From: Bordetella parapertussis
GTDB lineage: Bacteria > Pseudomonadota > Gammaproteobacteria > Burkholderiales > Burkholderiaceae_B
Reading direction: 5' to 3'
Assembly: GCA_945897365.1 (NCBI GenBank)
Contig: CAMDFD010000002.1
Span: 62,001-126,000 of the forward strand
DNA: 64,000 nt
The stretch's first letter is position 1; the number at the start of each line of letters is the position of its first letter. Positions 35,262 through 43,825 of the stretch are shown piece by piece. The position numbers were made by a program, and so were the translations under genes. The notes below the pieces were generated by a model, which did no database searches, had not been told where the DNA came from, and worked only from the letters and a program-made list of their open reading frames with translations.

Positions 35262-36215
35262 ATGCTTAGTTTTCTTCTGAGGCGTCTGGTTTACACCCTC
35301 CCTATTATGGTAGGCGTAGCACTCGTCTGTTTCTCTCTTGTTCACCTGGCACCAGGCGATCCGTTGATGGCGATTTTGCCTCCGGATGCCTCACAAGAGT
35401 TACGCGATCAACTGATTGAACTCTATGGCTTTAATCGTTCCTATATCGAACAATTTTTCTACTGGGTGTGGCGCGCCATTCAAGGCGATCTCGGCACCTC
35501 GATCGCGACAAATCGTCCCGTGTCCGACGAAGTCATGAAAGCAGTCGGTAACACCCTCAAGCTCGCCGTGTTTGCCACCATTATCGGTTTTATTTTCGGT
35601 AGTTTGTTTGGTTTTGTCGCAGGCTATTTCCAAAACTCCTGGATTGACAAAGCCGCTTCGCTGACATCCGTGTTGGGTGTGAGCGTGCCTCACTATTGGC
35701 TGGGTATGGTGATGGTCATCATTTTCAGCTCAACCTTGATGTGGCTTCCCCCCGGTGGTGCTGGACCAGGTGGTTCCGCCGACTGGGTCTGGAACTGGGA
35801 GCATATGAAGCATCTCATTTTGCCGGCCGTCACCATGAGTGTGATTCCAATGGGCATCATTGCCCGCACCGTCCGCGCGCTGGTGGCGGATATTTTGGCG
35901 CAAGAGTTTATTGTTGGCTTACGCGCCAAGGGCATGACCAATGTGGGGATCTTCATGCACGTCGTGAAAAACTCCGCACCGACTGCTTTGGCCGTCATGG
36001 GCTTACAGCTTGGTTACCTGCTCGGCGGATCCATTCTGATCGAAACCGTATTTTCCTGGCCTGGTACGGGATTTTTGCTCAATGCAGCGATCTTCCAACG
36101 AGATTTACCTCTGTTGCAAGGTACGATTCTTGTGCTAGCCATGTTTTTCGTTGTGCTCAACATGATCGTAGACGTCATTCAGACCCTGCTCGATCCTCGC
36201 ATCGCGCGTAGCTAA
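35262..36215 (+). CDS. Peptide ABC transporter permease (DppB type)
   Basis: Inner-membrane permease, 317 aa from the ATG at 35262, giving the usual DppB start MLSFLLRRLVYTLPIMVGV. An in-frame GTG at 35181 lies inside the terminator stem and is not a real start. Six membrane segments are expected. The DppB signatures LAPGDPL, ELYGFNRSYIEQFFYW and the cytoplasmic ATPase-contact (EAA) region around FIVGLRAKGMTNVGIFMHVVKN are visible, and IETVFSWPGTGFLL near the end. It pairs with the DppC-type permease 16 bases downstream. Confidence 0.94.
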   Translation: MLSFLLRRLVYTLPIMVGVALVCFSLVHLAPGDPLMAILPPDASQELRDQLIELYGFNRSYIEQFFYWVWRAIQGDLGTSIATNRPVSDEVMKAVGNTLKLAVFATIIGFIFGSLFGFVAGYFQNSWIDKAASLTSVLGVSVPHYWLGMVMVIIFSSTLMWLPPGGAGPGGSADWVWNWEHMKHLILPAVTMSVIPMGIIARTVRALVADILAQEFIVGLRAKGMTNVGIFMHVVKNSAPTALAVMGLQLGYLLGGSILIETVFSWPGTGFLLNAAIFQRDLPLLQGTILVLAMFFVVLNMIVDVIQTLLDPRIARS

Positions 36216-36231
36216 GGAACAGGGAACCCAC

Positions 36232-37125
36232 ATGCTTAATATCACTGTAGATCCTTCTAAAGTCCCCGCCGTTGCCATGGAGAGATCCACTGGCTACTGG
36301 AAAAACGTTGGTCAGCGCTTTATGCGCGACAAGGTCGCCGTTGGTGCGGGTATTGTCATCCTGATCCTCCTGATCATGGCAGTTTTTGGGCCTTGGCTCG
36401 TGCCGCACGATCCCTTTCAATCGTCCATCATGAAGCGGCTCAAGCCTATCGGTTTTCCTGACCATCTTCTGGGTACCGATGAGCTAGGTCGCGATATGCT
36501 GAGCCGCCTCGTCGTGGGCACCAAGCTCTCCTTGTTTATGGGAATTACGCCTGTGATCCTGGCGTTTGGGATTGGCTCTGTGATTGGCTTGATTGCCGGT
36601 TATGCCGGTGGCAAAATCAACACGGTGATCATGCGTACGATCGACGTGTTTTATGCCTTTCCCTCTGTGCTCTTGGCGATTGCGCTCTCCGGTGTGTTGG
36701 GTGCGGGTATCACCAACTCACTCATCTCACTGACCATCGTCTTTATTCCCCCCATCGCACGTGTGGCGGAAAGCGTGACCACACAGATTCGAGGTCGTGA
36801 CTTTGTCGATGCAGCCCGTGCCTCAGGTGCAAACGCCTTCACTATCGTGCGTGTGCACGTCTTGGGTAACGTCTTAGGACCCATTTTCGTCTACGCGACA
36901 AGCTTGATCGCCGTGTCCATGATTTTGGCCTCCGGCTTGAGCTTTCTGGGCTTGGGCGTCAAGCCTCCAGAGCCAGAGTGGGGACTGATGCTCAATACGT
37001 TGCGCACCGCGATCTATATTCAACCTTGGATCGCCGCCCTGCCTGGCGTGATGATTTTTGTGACCTCGATTGCTTTTAACCTGCTCTCGGATGGCCTGCG
37101 TACCGCCATGGAGATCAAGAACTAA
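36232..37125 (+). CDS. Peptide ABC transporter permease (DppC type)
   Basis: Second inner-membrane permease, 297 aa. The N-terminal extension (about 45 aa) precedes the first helix VGAGIVILILLIMAVFGPWL. Then HDPFQ and HLLGTDELGRDMLSRLVVG, both diagnostic of DppC/OppC, and the EAA-type loop with FVDAARASGANAFTIVRVHV. LSFLGLGVKPPEPEWG is seen near the end. AGGGAA lies upstream of the ATG. The stop overlaps the next ATG by one base (TAATG). Confidence 0.94.
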   Translation: MLNITVDPSKVPAVAMERSTGYWKNVGQRFMRDKVAVGAGIVILILLIMAVFGPWLVPHDPFQSSIMKRLKPIGFPDHLLGTDELGRDMLSRLVVGTKLSLFMGITPVILAFGIGSVIGLIAGYAGGKINTVIMRTIDVFYAFPSVLLAIALSGVLGAGITNSLISLTIVFIPPIARVAESVTTQIRGRDFVDAARASGANAFTIVRVHVLGNVLGPIFVYATSLIAVSMILASGLSFLGLGVKPPEPEWGLMLNTLRTAIYIQPWIAALPGVMIFVTSIAFNLLSDGLRTAMEIKN

Positions 37126-38180
37126 TGAATACCAATGTGAAAAACAATACGGATGTCGGCGGTCAGGCGCAGCCCCTGCTGATGGTCAAAAACTTGATCA
37201 AGCACTTTGCACTGAAAAAAGACATGCTCGGTCGAGGTGGCGGTGTCGTGCGCGCCGTGGATGGTATCGACTTTATGGTTCGCAAAGGAGAAACACTTGG
37301 CGTGGTCGGCGAGTCGGGCTGCGGAAAGTCGACAACCGCTCGTTTGCTGATGAATCTCATCACACCAGACAACGGCGACGTCATTTTTGACGGGTTGTCC
37401 GTCGGAAGCCGTGAACTTTCGCTCAAAGAATTCCGCCGCCAAGCGCAAATGGTCTTTCAAGACAGTTACGCATCGCTCAATCCACGCCTCACGATCGAGG
37501 ACTCGATTGCGTTCGCTCCGCAAGTTCATGGCGTCTCAAAGGATGAGTCCATCGAACGCGCGCGTGATTTGCTCAGACGTGTCGGGCTAGATCCCGTTCG
37601 CTTTGCGGAACGCTACCCGCACGAACTTTCTGGTGGTCAGCGTCAACGTGTGAATATTGCGCGCGCCTTGGCCTTGCAATCGCGACTGATTATCCTTGAT
37701 GAGGCGGTCTCGGCCTTGGATAAATCGGTCGAAGCGCAAGTATTGAATTTGTTGCTTGATCTCAAAGAAGACTTTGGACTGACCTACGTCTTTATCAGCC
37801 ATGACTTGAATGTGGTGCGTTACATCTCGGATCGCGTGATGGTGATGTATTTGGGTCAGGTGGTGGAGATCGGTGACTGCGAGACACTTTTTGAAACACC
37901 TCAACATCCCTATACACGTGCGTTGCTGTCCTCAGTGCCCTCGATGGATCCGGACAACCGTACGGAGGAGCCCCCTCTAGCCGGCGACCCTCCCAACCCA
38001 ATCAATCCTCCCTCAGGCTGCCGTTTTCACACGCGTTGTGTGCATGCCCAAGCGATCTGTTCAGAAAAAATGCCTCCTCTGGCCATGAGCAAAGACGGGC
38101 ATGGTGTGGCTTGCCTCATGCATGTCGTCAACAGTGGTCACACTGAGGCGCCCAAAGCCGCTCAGGAGGTCGCATCATGA
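37125..38180 (+). CDS. Peptide ABC transporter ATPase (DppF/OppF type)
   Basis: Cytoplasmic ATPase, 351 aa. The N-terminus LIKHFALKKDMLG is the OppF-like pattern. Walker A GESGCGKST (about residues 65-73), Q-loop QMVFQDSYASLNPR, signature ELSGGQRQR, Walker B RLIILDEAVSALD, and the H-loop FISHDL are all present. The C-terminal oligopeptide extension has PPSGCRFHTRC and ICSEK cysteines, an arrangement reported to hold an iron-sulfur cluster in related transporters. Here the OppF-type gene comes before the OppD-type gene. Overlaps the next ATG by 4 bases. Confidence 0.93.
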   Translation: MNTNVKNNTDVGGQAQPLLMVKNLIKHFALKKDMLGRGGGVVRAVDGIDFMVRKGETLGVVGESGCGKSTTARLLMNLITPDNGDVIFDGLSVGSRELSLKEFRRQAQMVFQDSYASLNPRLTIEDSIAFAPQVHGVSKDESIERARDLLRRVGLDPVRFAERYPHELSGGQRQRVNIARALALQSRLIILDEAVSALDKSVEAQVLNLLLDLKEDFGLTYVFISHDLNVVRYISDRVMVMYLGQVVEIGDCETLFETPQHPYTRALLSSVPSMDPDNRTEEPPLAGDPPNPINPPSGCRFHTRCVHAQAICSEKMPPLAMSKDGHGVACLMHVVNSGHTEAPKAAQEVAS

Positions 38181-39169
38181 CTCAAGAAAAACCCTTTATT
38201 GATATTCGCGATCTGACTGTTACGTTTACCGGAGGCCGAAAACCCGTCCGAGCCGTTTCAGGTGTCAACCTCTCCGTCAAACGTGGCGAAGTCGTTGCGC
38301 TGATCGGTGAGTCGGGCTCTGGAAAAAGTGTGACATTGCGCTCAATCCTGCGACTCCACAACGAACAAAAATCAAAGCTTGAAGGCCAAATCGTCGTGGG
38401 TGGTCAGGATGTCGTCACTTTATCCAATGCGGACCTTTCCGCCTTTAGGGGTAAAGTCGCTTCAATGATTTTTCAAGAGCCCTTGCTGGCCCTTGATCCC
38501 GTCTATACAGTAGGCGAACAAATCACCGAAGCCATTTTGCGACACGAGTCCATTGGTAAAGAGGCTGCGCGTGCGCGTGCTTTATCGCTGTTTGAGCGTG
38601 TCCGTATTCCGAGTCCAGAGCGCCGCTTAGATGCCTACCCGCATGAAATGTCAGGCGGTATGCGACAGCGCGCGATGATTTCTTTGGCCTTAGCCAGTCA
38701 ACCTCAACTCTTGCTTGCGGACGAACCCACCACGGCGCTTGATGCCACGGTGCAAATTCAGATTCTGTTGCTGCTGCGCGAGTTGCAGCGCGAGCTTGGT
38801 CTCTCTGTGATTTTTGTGACCCACGACATCGGCGCAGCCGTCGAGGTCGCTGATCGTATTGCTGTGATGTATGCGGGTCGAATTGTCGAGGAAGGCACCA
38901 CACGGACGCTGATGCGCACACCTCGTCATCCTTATACGCGGGCACTACTCAAGAGCTTGGCGCATGGCAATGTCGCAAAAGGCACTCGACTTGAGACGAT
39001 CCCAGGATCACCGCCTGATCTGAGCAATTTGCCAGCAGGTTGCGTATTTGCGGATCGCTGTAGCCTGGCGCTTGACTCTTGCCGCGAAAGCGTCCCTGAG
39101 ATTATCAAGATCACACCTGACCACAGCGCACGCTGCCACCGTACGGATCAGACAGCGATCGCCGTCTAA
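38177..39169 (+). CDS. Peptide ABC transporter ATPase (DppD/OppD type)
   Basis: Second ATPase, 330 aa, last gene of the operon. Walker A GESGSGKSVTLR, Q-loop MIFQEPLLALDPV, signature EMSGGMRQRAMI, Walker B LLLADEPTTALD, H-loop FVTHDIGAAV. The C-terminal extension contains PAGCVFADRC and DSCRESVPE, matching the OppD-type cysteine pattern. It forms the ATPase pair with the preceding protein, coupling ATP hydrolysis to transport. A terminator follows directly. Confidence 0.93.
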   Translation: MTQEKPFIDIRDLTVTFTGGRKPVRAVSGVNLSVKRGEVVALIGESGSGKSVTLRSILRLHNEQKSKLEGQIVVGGQDVVTLSNADLSAFRGKVASMIFQEPLLALDPVYTVGEQITEAILRHESIGKEAARARALSLFERVRIPSPERRLDAYPHEMSGGMRQRAMISLALASQPQLLLADEPTTALDATVQIQILLLLRELQRELGLSVIFVTHDIGAAVEVADRIAVMYAGRIVEEGTTRTLMRTPRHPYTRALLKSLAHGNVAKGTRLETIPGSPPDLSNLPAGCVFADRCSLALDSCRESVPEIIKITPDHSARCHRTDQTAIAV

Positions 39170-39176
39170 GCAAAAA

Positions 39177-39229
39177 AAGGCTCTGCAAGGTGGGCAGCAT
39201 TGAAGCTGCCTCACCTTTTAGAGCCCTTT
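39177..39229 (+). terminator. Bidirectional terminator between the dpp-like operon and clpB
   Basis: Long interrupted hairpin: outer stem AAAGGCTCT / AGAGCCCTTT, inner stem AGGTGGGCAGC / GCTGCCTCACCT with one mismatch. It fills the 58-base gap between two convergent genes and reaches into the clpB stop codon. A-rich on the left and T-rich on the right. Confidence 0.75.
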
Positions 39230-41822
39230 ACTGCAGGGTACGTTCAAACACAAACTTACCCTCGCGCCAATCGACGGGGACCACGTCTTTGGGACCAAAC
39301 TTACCCTCAAGTATCAGCTTGGCAATTGGATTTTCCAACTGCTGCTGAATCGAACGCTTGAGTGGCCTAGCACCAAACACGGGATCAAAGCCCTCTCGCG
39401 CAAGTTCAGCCAATGCGGCATCCGACACCTCAAGACGCATTTCCTGCTGCTCCATGCGCTTTGCCAAACGATTGATCTGAATCCCTGCGATCTTTTCAAT
39501 ATGCTGACTTTGCAAGGCGTGGAAAACAACGACCTCATCGATACGGTTCAAGAACTCAGGTCGGAAGTGCTGCTTCAATTCTTCCCAGACAACTTCTTTG
39601 ACGGCCTCGTAAGGTTTGCCGACCATCGCCTGGATATACTGCGAACCCAGATTCGAGGTCATCACAATCACCGTATTGCGAAAATCCACCGTTCGACCTT
39701 GCCCGTCCGTTAAGCGACCGTCATCCAATACCTGCAGCAAGACATTAAATACATCCGGATGCGCTTTTTCCACCTCGTCTAGCAAAATCACACTATATGG
39801 CTTGCGACGTACCGCTTCGGTCAGATAACCCCCCTCTTCGTAGCCCACATAGCCTGGAGGCGCTCCGATCAAGCGAGCGACGGAGTGTTTCTCCATGAAC
39901 TCACTCATATCAATACGAATGAGATGCTCATCAGAATCAAACATAAAGTCCGCGAGTGCACGGGTGAGCTCAGTCTTGCCCACGCCAGTCGGCCCCAGGA
40001 ACAAAAATGAACCATACGGTCGTGACGGGTCAGACAAACCAGCACGGGAGCGACGAATCGCATCCGCCACCAAGCCTACCGCCTCATCCTGTCCGATCAC
40101 GCGATCGTGTAAGCGCTCCTCCATCTTGAGCAATTTGTCACGCTCGCCTTGCATCATTTTTGACACAGGAATACCGGTCGCACGAGACACCACCTCGGCG
40201 ATTTCCTCCGCGCCAACCTGAGTGCGTAAAAGCTTGGGCCGCTCACCAGGTAACTTGCCCTGCGCTGAGCCTTCGGCTGCTTTGAGTCGCGACTCGAGCT
40301 CTGGCAAGGTGCCATACTGAATCTCCGCAAGCTTGTCGAACTGGCCTTTGCGCTGAAGCTCAGCCATCTCGGCACGTGCGCGCTCGATTTCCTCTTTGAT
40401 CGACTGAGTGCCTTGAACAGCGGCCTTTTCGCTTTTCCAGATCACCTCAAAATCGTTGTACTCTCGCTGCAGCTTCTCAAGCTCTTCCTCAATGATCTGG
40501 AAACGACGTATCGACCCCTCGTCCGTTTCCTTTTTAACGGCCTCACGCTCGATCTTGAGCTGAATAATACGACGATCGAGTTTGTCCATCACCTCAGGCT
40601 TGGAATCAATCTCCATGCGGATGCGCGAGGCTGCCTCATCAATCAGATCAATGGCCTTATCCGGCAAGAAACGATCCGTAATGTAGCGGTGCGACAGCTC
40701 TGCGGCCGCGACAATCGCGGGATCCGTAATTTCAACGCCGTGGTGCAACTCATAACGCTCTTGTAAACCACGCAAAATCGCAATGGTTGACTCCACATTA
40801 GGCTCGTCGACCAATACTTTTTGAAACCGGCGCTCAAGCGCTGCGTCTTTTTCAATATATTTCCGATACTCGTCGAGCGTCGTCGCACCGATGCAATGCA
40901 ACTCGCCTCGGGCCAGCGCGGGCTTGAGCATATTGCCCGCGTCCATCGCGCCTTCTGCTTTACCGGCACCGACCATCGTATGGATTTCATCAATGAAAAT
41001 AATGTAGCTGCCGTCGTCCTGCGCGAGCTCTTTGAGTACCGCCTTGAGACGCTCCTCGAACTCTCCACGAAACTTTGCACCCGCTAACAAGCTGGCCAAA
41101 TCAAGCGACAACACTCGTTTGCCCCGCAAGGACTCAGGCACCTCGTCGTTGACAATCCGTTGCGCTAAGCCCTCAACGATGGCGGTTTTACCGACACCAG
41201 GCTCACCGATCAAGACGGGATTATTCTTGGTCCGACGCTGCAAAATTTGAATGGCTCGTCGAATCTCATCGTCACGTCCAATCACAGGATCAAGCTTTCC
41301 TTGGCGTGCGCGTTCCGTGAGATCCATCGTGTATTTGGAAAGTGCCTCGCGGTTTGACTCACCTTCCTGATCCTGAACAGACGAACCGCCTCGCACAGCA
41401 TCAATTGCCGAATCAAGCGCCTGACGCTGAAGACCGGTTTCCTTGAGTGCGCGACCCACATCGCCCTTGTCCTCGGACAAAGCGAGAAGGAATAATTCGC
41501 TTGGAATGTAGGTATCTCCTCGTTTCGCAGCCTCTTTATCGATACGCGTAAAGACGGATTGCAAGTCACGACTGACCTGAATATTGCCATCTCCACCCTT
41601 GACCTGGGGAAGTCCTTTGACAATGCTGTCCAGGGCGGGCTGCAAGCGATTGATCGCCACACCTGCACGCGCCAGGAGGCTACCCGCACCGCTCTCGCTG
41701 TCCGCAAGCAGCGCCGACAAGACGTGGGCAGGTTCGATATAAGGATGGTCATTACGAACGGCCAGACTCTGTGCATCGGCCAGAGCCTGTTGAAACTTAG
41801 TCGTTAATTTGTCAAAACGCAT
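39228..41822 (-). CDS. clpB: ATP-dependent chaperone ClpB
   Basis: Hsp100 disaggregase, 864 aa from the ATG at 41822 (AGGAG upstream; the product then begins MRFDKLTTKFQQAL like other ClpB). N-domain repeats (1-145), first AAA+ module with Walker A GEPGVGKTAIV (about 200), the middle coiled-coil domain (about 400-520, with KLQREYNDFEVIWKSEKAAV), and second AAA+ module with GPTGVGKTELTRAL (about 600) and LLDEVEKAHPDVFN. It resolubilises aggregates with DnaK. The middle domain separates it from ClpA/ClpC. A sigma-32-like promoter lies upstream. Confidence 0.97.
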   Translation of the reverse strand: MRFDKLTTKFQQALADAQSLAVRNDHPYIEPAHVLSALLADSESGAGSLLARAGVAINRLQPALDSIVKGLPQVKGGDGNIQVSRDLQSVFTRIDKEAAKRGDTYIPSELFLLALSEDKGDVGRALKETGLQRQALDSAIDAVRGGSSVQDQEGESNREALSKYTMDLTERARQGKLDPVIGRDDEIRRAIQILQRRTKNNPVLIGEPGVGKTAIVEGLAQRIVNDEVPESLRGKRVLSLDLASLLAGAKFRGEFEERLKAVLKELAQDDGSYIIFIDEIHTMVGAGKAEGAMDAGNMLKPALARGELHCIGATTLDEYRKYIEKDAALERRFQKVLVDEPNVESTIAILRGLQERYELHHGVEITDPAIVAAAELSHRYITDRFLPDKAIDLIDEAASRIRMEIDSKPEVMDKLDRRIIQLKIEREAVKKETDEGSIRRFQIIEEELEKLQREYNDFEVIWKSEKAAVQGTQSIKEEIERARAEMAELQRKGQFDKLAEIQYGTLPELESRLKAAEGSAQGKLPGERPKLLRTQVGAEEIAEVVSRATGIPVSKMMQGERDKLLKMEERLHDRVIGQDEAVGLVADAIRRSRAGLSDPSRPYGSFLFLGPTGVGKTELTRALADFMFDSDEHLIRIDMSEFMEKHSVARLIGAPPGYVGYEEGGYLTEAVRRKPYSVILLDEVEKAHPDVFNVLLQVLDDGRLTDGQGRTVDFRNTVIVMTSNLGSQYIQAMVGKPYEAVKEVVWEELKQHFRPEFLNRIDEVVVFHALQSQHIEKIAGIQINRLAKRMEQQEMRLEVSDAALAELAREGFDPVFGARPLKRSIQQQLENPIAKLILEGKFGPKDVVPVDWREGKFVFERTLQ

Positions 41823-41876
41823 GGTGTTGCTCCTAACATGATGTGAGTGGCTTGTGGCCAATATCCGTTAGTCGTT

Positions 41877-41905
41877 AAATCGGGGCGTTTCACCATATTT
41901 CAATA
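41877..41905 (-). promoter_or_regulatory. Candidate sigma-32 heat-shock promoter of clpB
   Basis: On the minus strand TTGAAA (in CTATTGAAATATGG) is followed 13 bases later by CCCGATTT, close to the heat-shock consensus CTTGAAA-N11..16-CCCATNT. It would start transcription about 45 bases before the clpB ATG. Pattern match, supported by the gene's known heat regulation in E. coli. Confidence 0.5.
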
Positions 41906-41965
41906 GCGCATCGAAGAAATGATCTGCAGTGATCCTGAGACTAACCTGTGTTAAAAGAACTTAGC

Positions 41966-41979
41966 TTGACTTAAATCAA
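41966..41979 (+). promoter_or_regulatory. FNR box upstream of fnr
   Basis: TTGAC-TTAA-ATCAA: one mismatch to the FNR/Crp-type palindrome TTGAT-N4-ATCAA. Centred 82 bases upstream of the fnr ATG. It suggests that fnr is autoregulated, or that clpB on the other side responds to oxygen. Confidence 0.65.
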
Positions 41980-42054
41980 AGATAGTCGCCAAGAGAGATA
42001 CAATAGGTCAGTGACACTTTTTTTTGCCGCCCAAGCTCAAGGAGTCTGGCGCTT

Positions 42055-42780
42055 ATGCTTAAACGTGTACCGGTCACCTCAGAATCAACGCATTGCTCGA
42101 CATGCATGATGGGAAGCGTTTGCCTTCCTGTGGGCATGCCCTCAAGTGAAGTCGCCAAGCTCGATGAGCTCGTCAAGGAACGGCTGCGTATCGAAAAAGG
42201 TCAGCCCCTTTTTCAACATGGTATCGCTCTTGATGCGCTTTTTGCTCTGCGTACAGGCTCAATTAAAACGCAAATCATCGAAGCCTCTGGCCAACTGCAA
42301 ATTACCGGCTTTTACCTACCTGGTGAAATTGTGGGTCTGGATGGTATGTTGGATGGCATCCATAGCTCGACGGCCATCGCCATGGAAGACTCAGAGGTCT
42401 GTGTGGTCAAACTTGACGATATCGATGAGATCAGCCGCTACGTGCCCTCTTTGCAACACCAGGTTCGACGTCTGATGAGCAAGGAGATCGCTCGCTCCCA
42501 TCAAGTGTTACTCGCACTGGGTTCTATGCGCTCGGAGCAACGACTTGCTGCTTTTTTGATTAATCTATCCCAGAGATTGGCTGCGCTTGGCTATTCATCC
42601 ACAGACTTCATCATGCGCATGAGTCGCGAAGAAATCGGCAATTATCTCGGACTGACCTTGGAAACAGTGAGTCGACTATTTTCAAGATTCGCCCGAGAGG
42701 GTGTGATCCGCGTGAACCAGCGTGAAGTCAAAATTTTGGACATGGCGGCCCTCAACGAGCTTGTCGGCAAACCCTGTTAA
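42055..42780 (+). CDS. fnr: Oxygen-sensing FNR-family transcription regulator
   Basis: Crp/Fnr regulator, 241 aa, with a 4Fe-4S oxygen sensor: Cys14, Cys17, Cys23 (HCSTCMMGSVC) and Cys116 (EVCVV), matching the E. coli FNR ligands 20, 23, 29 and 122. A cyclic-nucleotide-type beta-roll follows (FYLPGEIVGLDGMLDG). The helix-turn-helix near residues 197-219 has IGNYLGLTLETVSRLFSRF with the Glu-x-x-Ser-Arg contacts that read TTGAT half-sites. It should activate the cbb3 oxidase operon in this window, which has a perfect FNR box. In Bordetella the counterpart is called Btr. AAGGAG lies 11 bases before the ATG. Confidence 0.95.
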   Translation: MLKRVPVTSESTHCSTCMMGSVCLPVGMPSSEVAKLDELVKERLRIEKGQPLFQHGIALDALFALRTGSIKTQIIEASGQLQITGFYLPGEIVGLDGMLDGIHSSTAIAMEDSEVCVVKLDDIDEISRYVPSLQHQVRRLMSKEIARSHQVLLALGSMRSEQRLAAFLINLSQRLAALGYSSTDFIMRMSREEIGNYLGLTLETVSRLFSRFAREGVIRVNQREVKILDMAALNELVGKPC

Positions 42781-42806
42781 ATACGCGTTGCCGAGGATTT
42801 AACAGA

Positions 42807-43820
42807 TTACTTGCCCTCCAGAAATAACTCGGACCGAATGAAATCGAGCGTGATCTGTTTAGACGACAACACTTCCAGACCGAGTTGCTGTGCCCAATAA
42901 GTATGTCCTCCCCCCGCCCGCGCCCATTCATTGAGTCTGCGCGTAAACAACTGCAAGTCATACTCTTGCGTGACACCAATCGCACCATGCACCGCATGGG
43001 CAACGGCGGTCACTCGCGCAACGGACTGACTTGTTTGAGCTTTCGCTAAAGCAGACAACATCAAGGTCGGCTGCCAGTCTTTGCTGCGGCAAGCCATCTC
43101 GGTTGCCATGCGGGCGCCAAAGACCAACTCAGCCACCTCGCTAATTTGTTGTTGCAGGGCCTGAAAACGTCCAATCGGTTTACCGAATTGCTCACGTTGA
43201 TTGGCATGGGCAAGTATCATTTCAAACACGCGATCCACGGCACCTGCAATCAAAACTGCCGCAGAAAGAGACATCAAAGATTCAAACTGCGGGCTGTCCC
43301 ACTTGCCAAGTAAGCATCGATCAGCCACAGCAGCAGACCAATGCAAATCGGCATCGAGCGTTCCATGGCCTCCCGAAGGCGTGACCGTGGCCTCTGCGGA
43401 CGGCAGCAGCCAAACCTGTTTGCCTTGTTGTGCCAATACCCAGTCCGAAACAAGACCGAAGTTCACAGCATGCGCAGTCAGTCCAGCGCTCTGAGCACTC
43501 ACTTGAAAAGGTGCGAAAGTCAGCGAGCCTTGTGGAATCGTTTTGTCATGATGATTCAACCAGGCACGTCCCAGCATGGTGTGCGCATAGGGCAATGGCA
43601 AGGCATGGCGCCCCATACAAAACATAATGGGCCAAACTTCAGCAAGGGTCAGTCCAGCACCGCCCGCGCTCTCAGGAAGCAAGGCATCGGCAAAGCCGGC
43701 AGATAACAATATCTCCCAGAGAGGCTCGGGATCATTGCCTTTTTCAATCTGACGTAACTGAGACGGCGCGCATTCTTGAGCGAAAAAACGGTCTGCTGAA
43801 TCGTAAAAAGAGTTTTCCAT
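42807..43820 (-). CDS. Acyl-CoA dehydrogenase family protein (short)
   Basis: Flavoprotein of the acyl-CoA dehydrogenase family, 337 aa. The C-terminal domain shows NQREQFGKPIGRFQALQQQISE and HAVHGAIGVTQEYDLQLFTRR. The N-terminal half is poorly conserved and short, and the usual catalytic Glu motif (YxGT-like) is replaced by GGGHTYW. It follows another dehydrogenase gene by 5 bases. Such pairs form alpha2-beta2 enzymes in steroid or acyl-CoA side-chain breakdown, so this may be the partner subunit. Substrate unknown. Confidence 0.82.
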   Translation of the reverse strand: MENSFYDSADRFFAQECAPSQLRQIEKGNDPEPLWEILLSAGFADALLPESAGGAGLTLAEVWPIMFCMGRHALPLPYAHTMLGRAWLNHHDKTIPQGSLTFAPFQVSAQSAGLTAHAVNFGLVSDWVLAQQGKQVWLLPSAEATVTPSGGHGTLDADLHWSAAVADRCLLGKWDSPQFESLMSLSAAVLIAGAVDRVFEMILAHANQREQFGKPIGRFQALQQQISEVAELVFGARMATEMACRSKDWQPTLMLSALAKAQTSQSVARVTAVAHAVHGAIGVTQEYDLQLFTRRLNEWARAGGGHTYWAQQLGLEVLSSKQITLDFIRSELFLEGK

Positions 43821-43825
43821 GTCAA

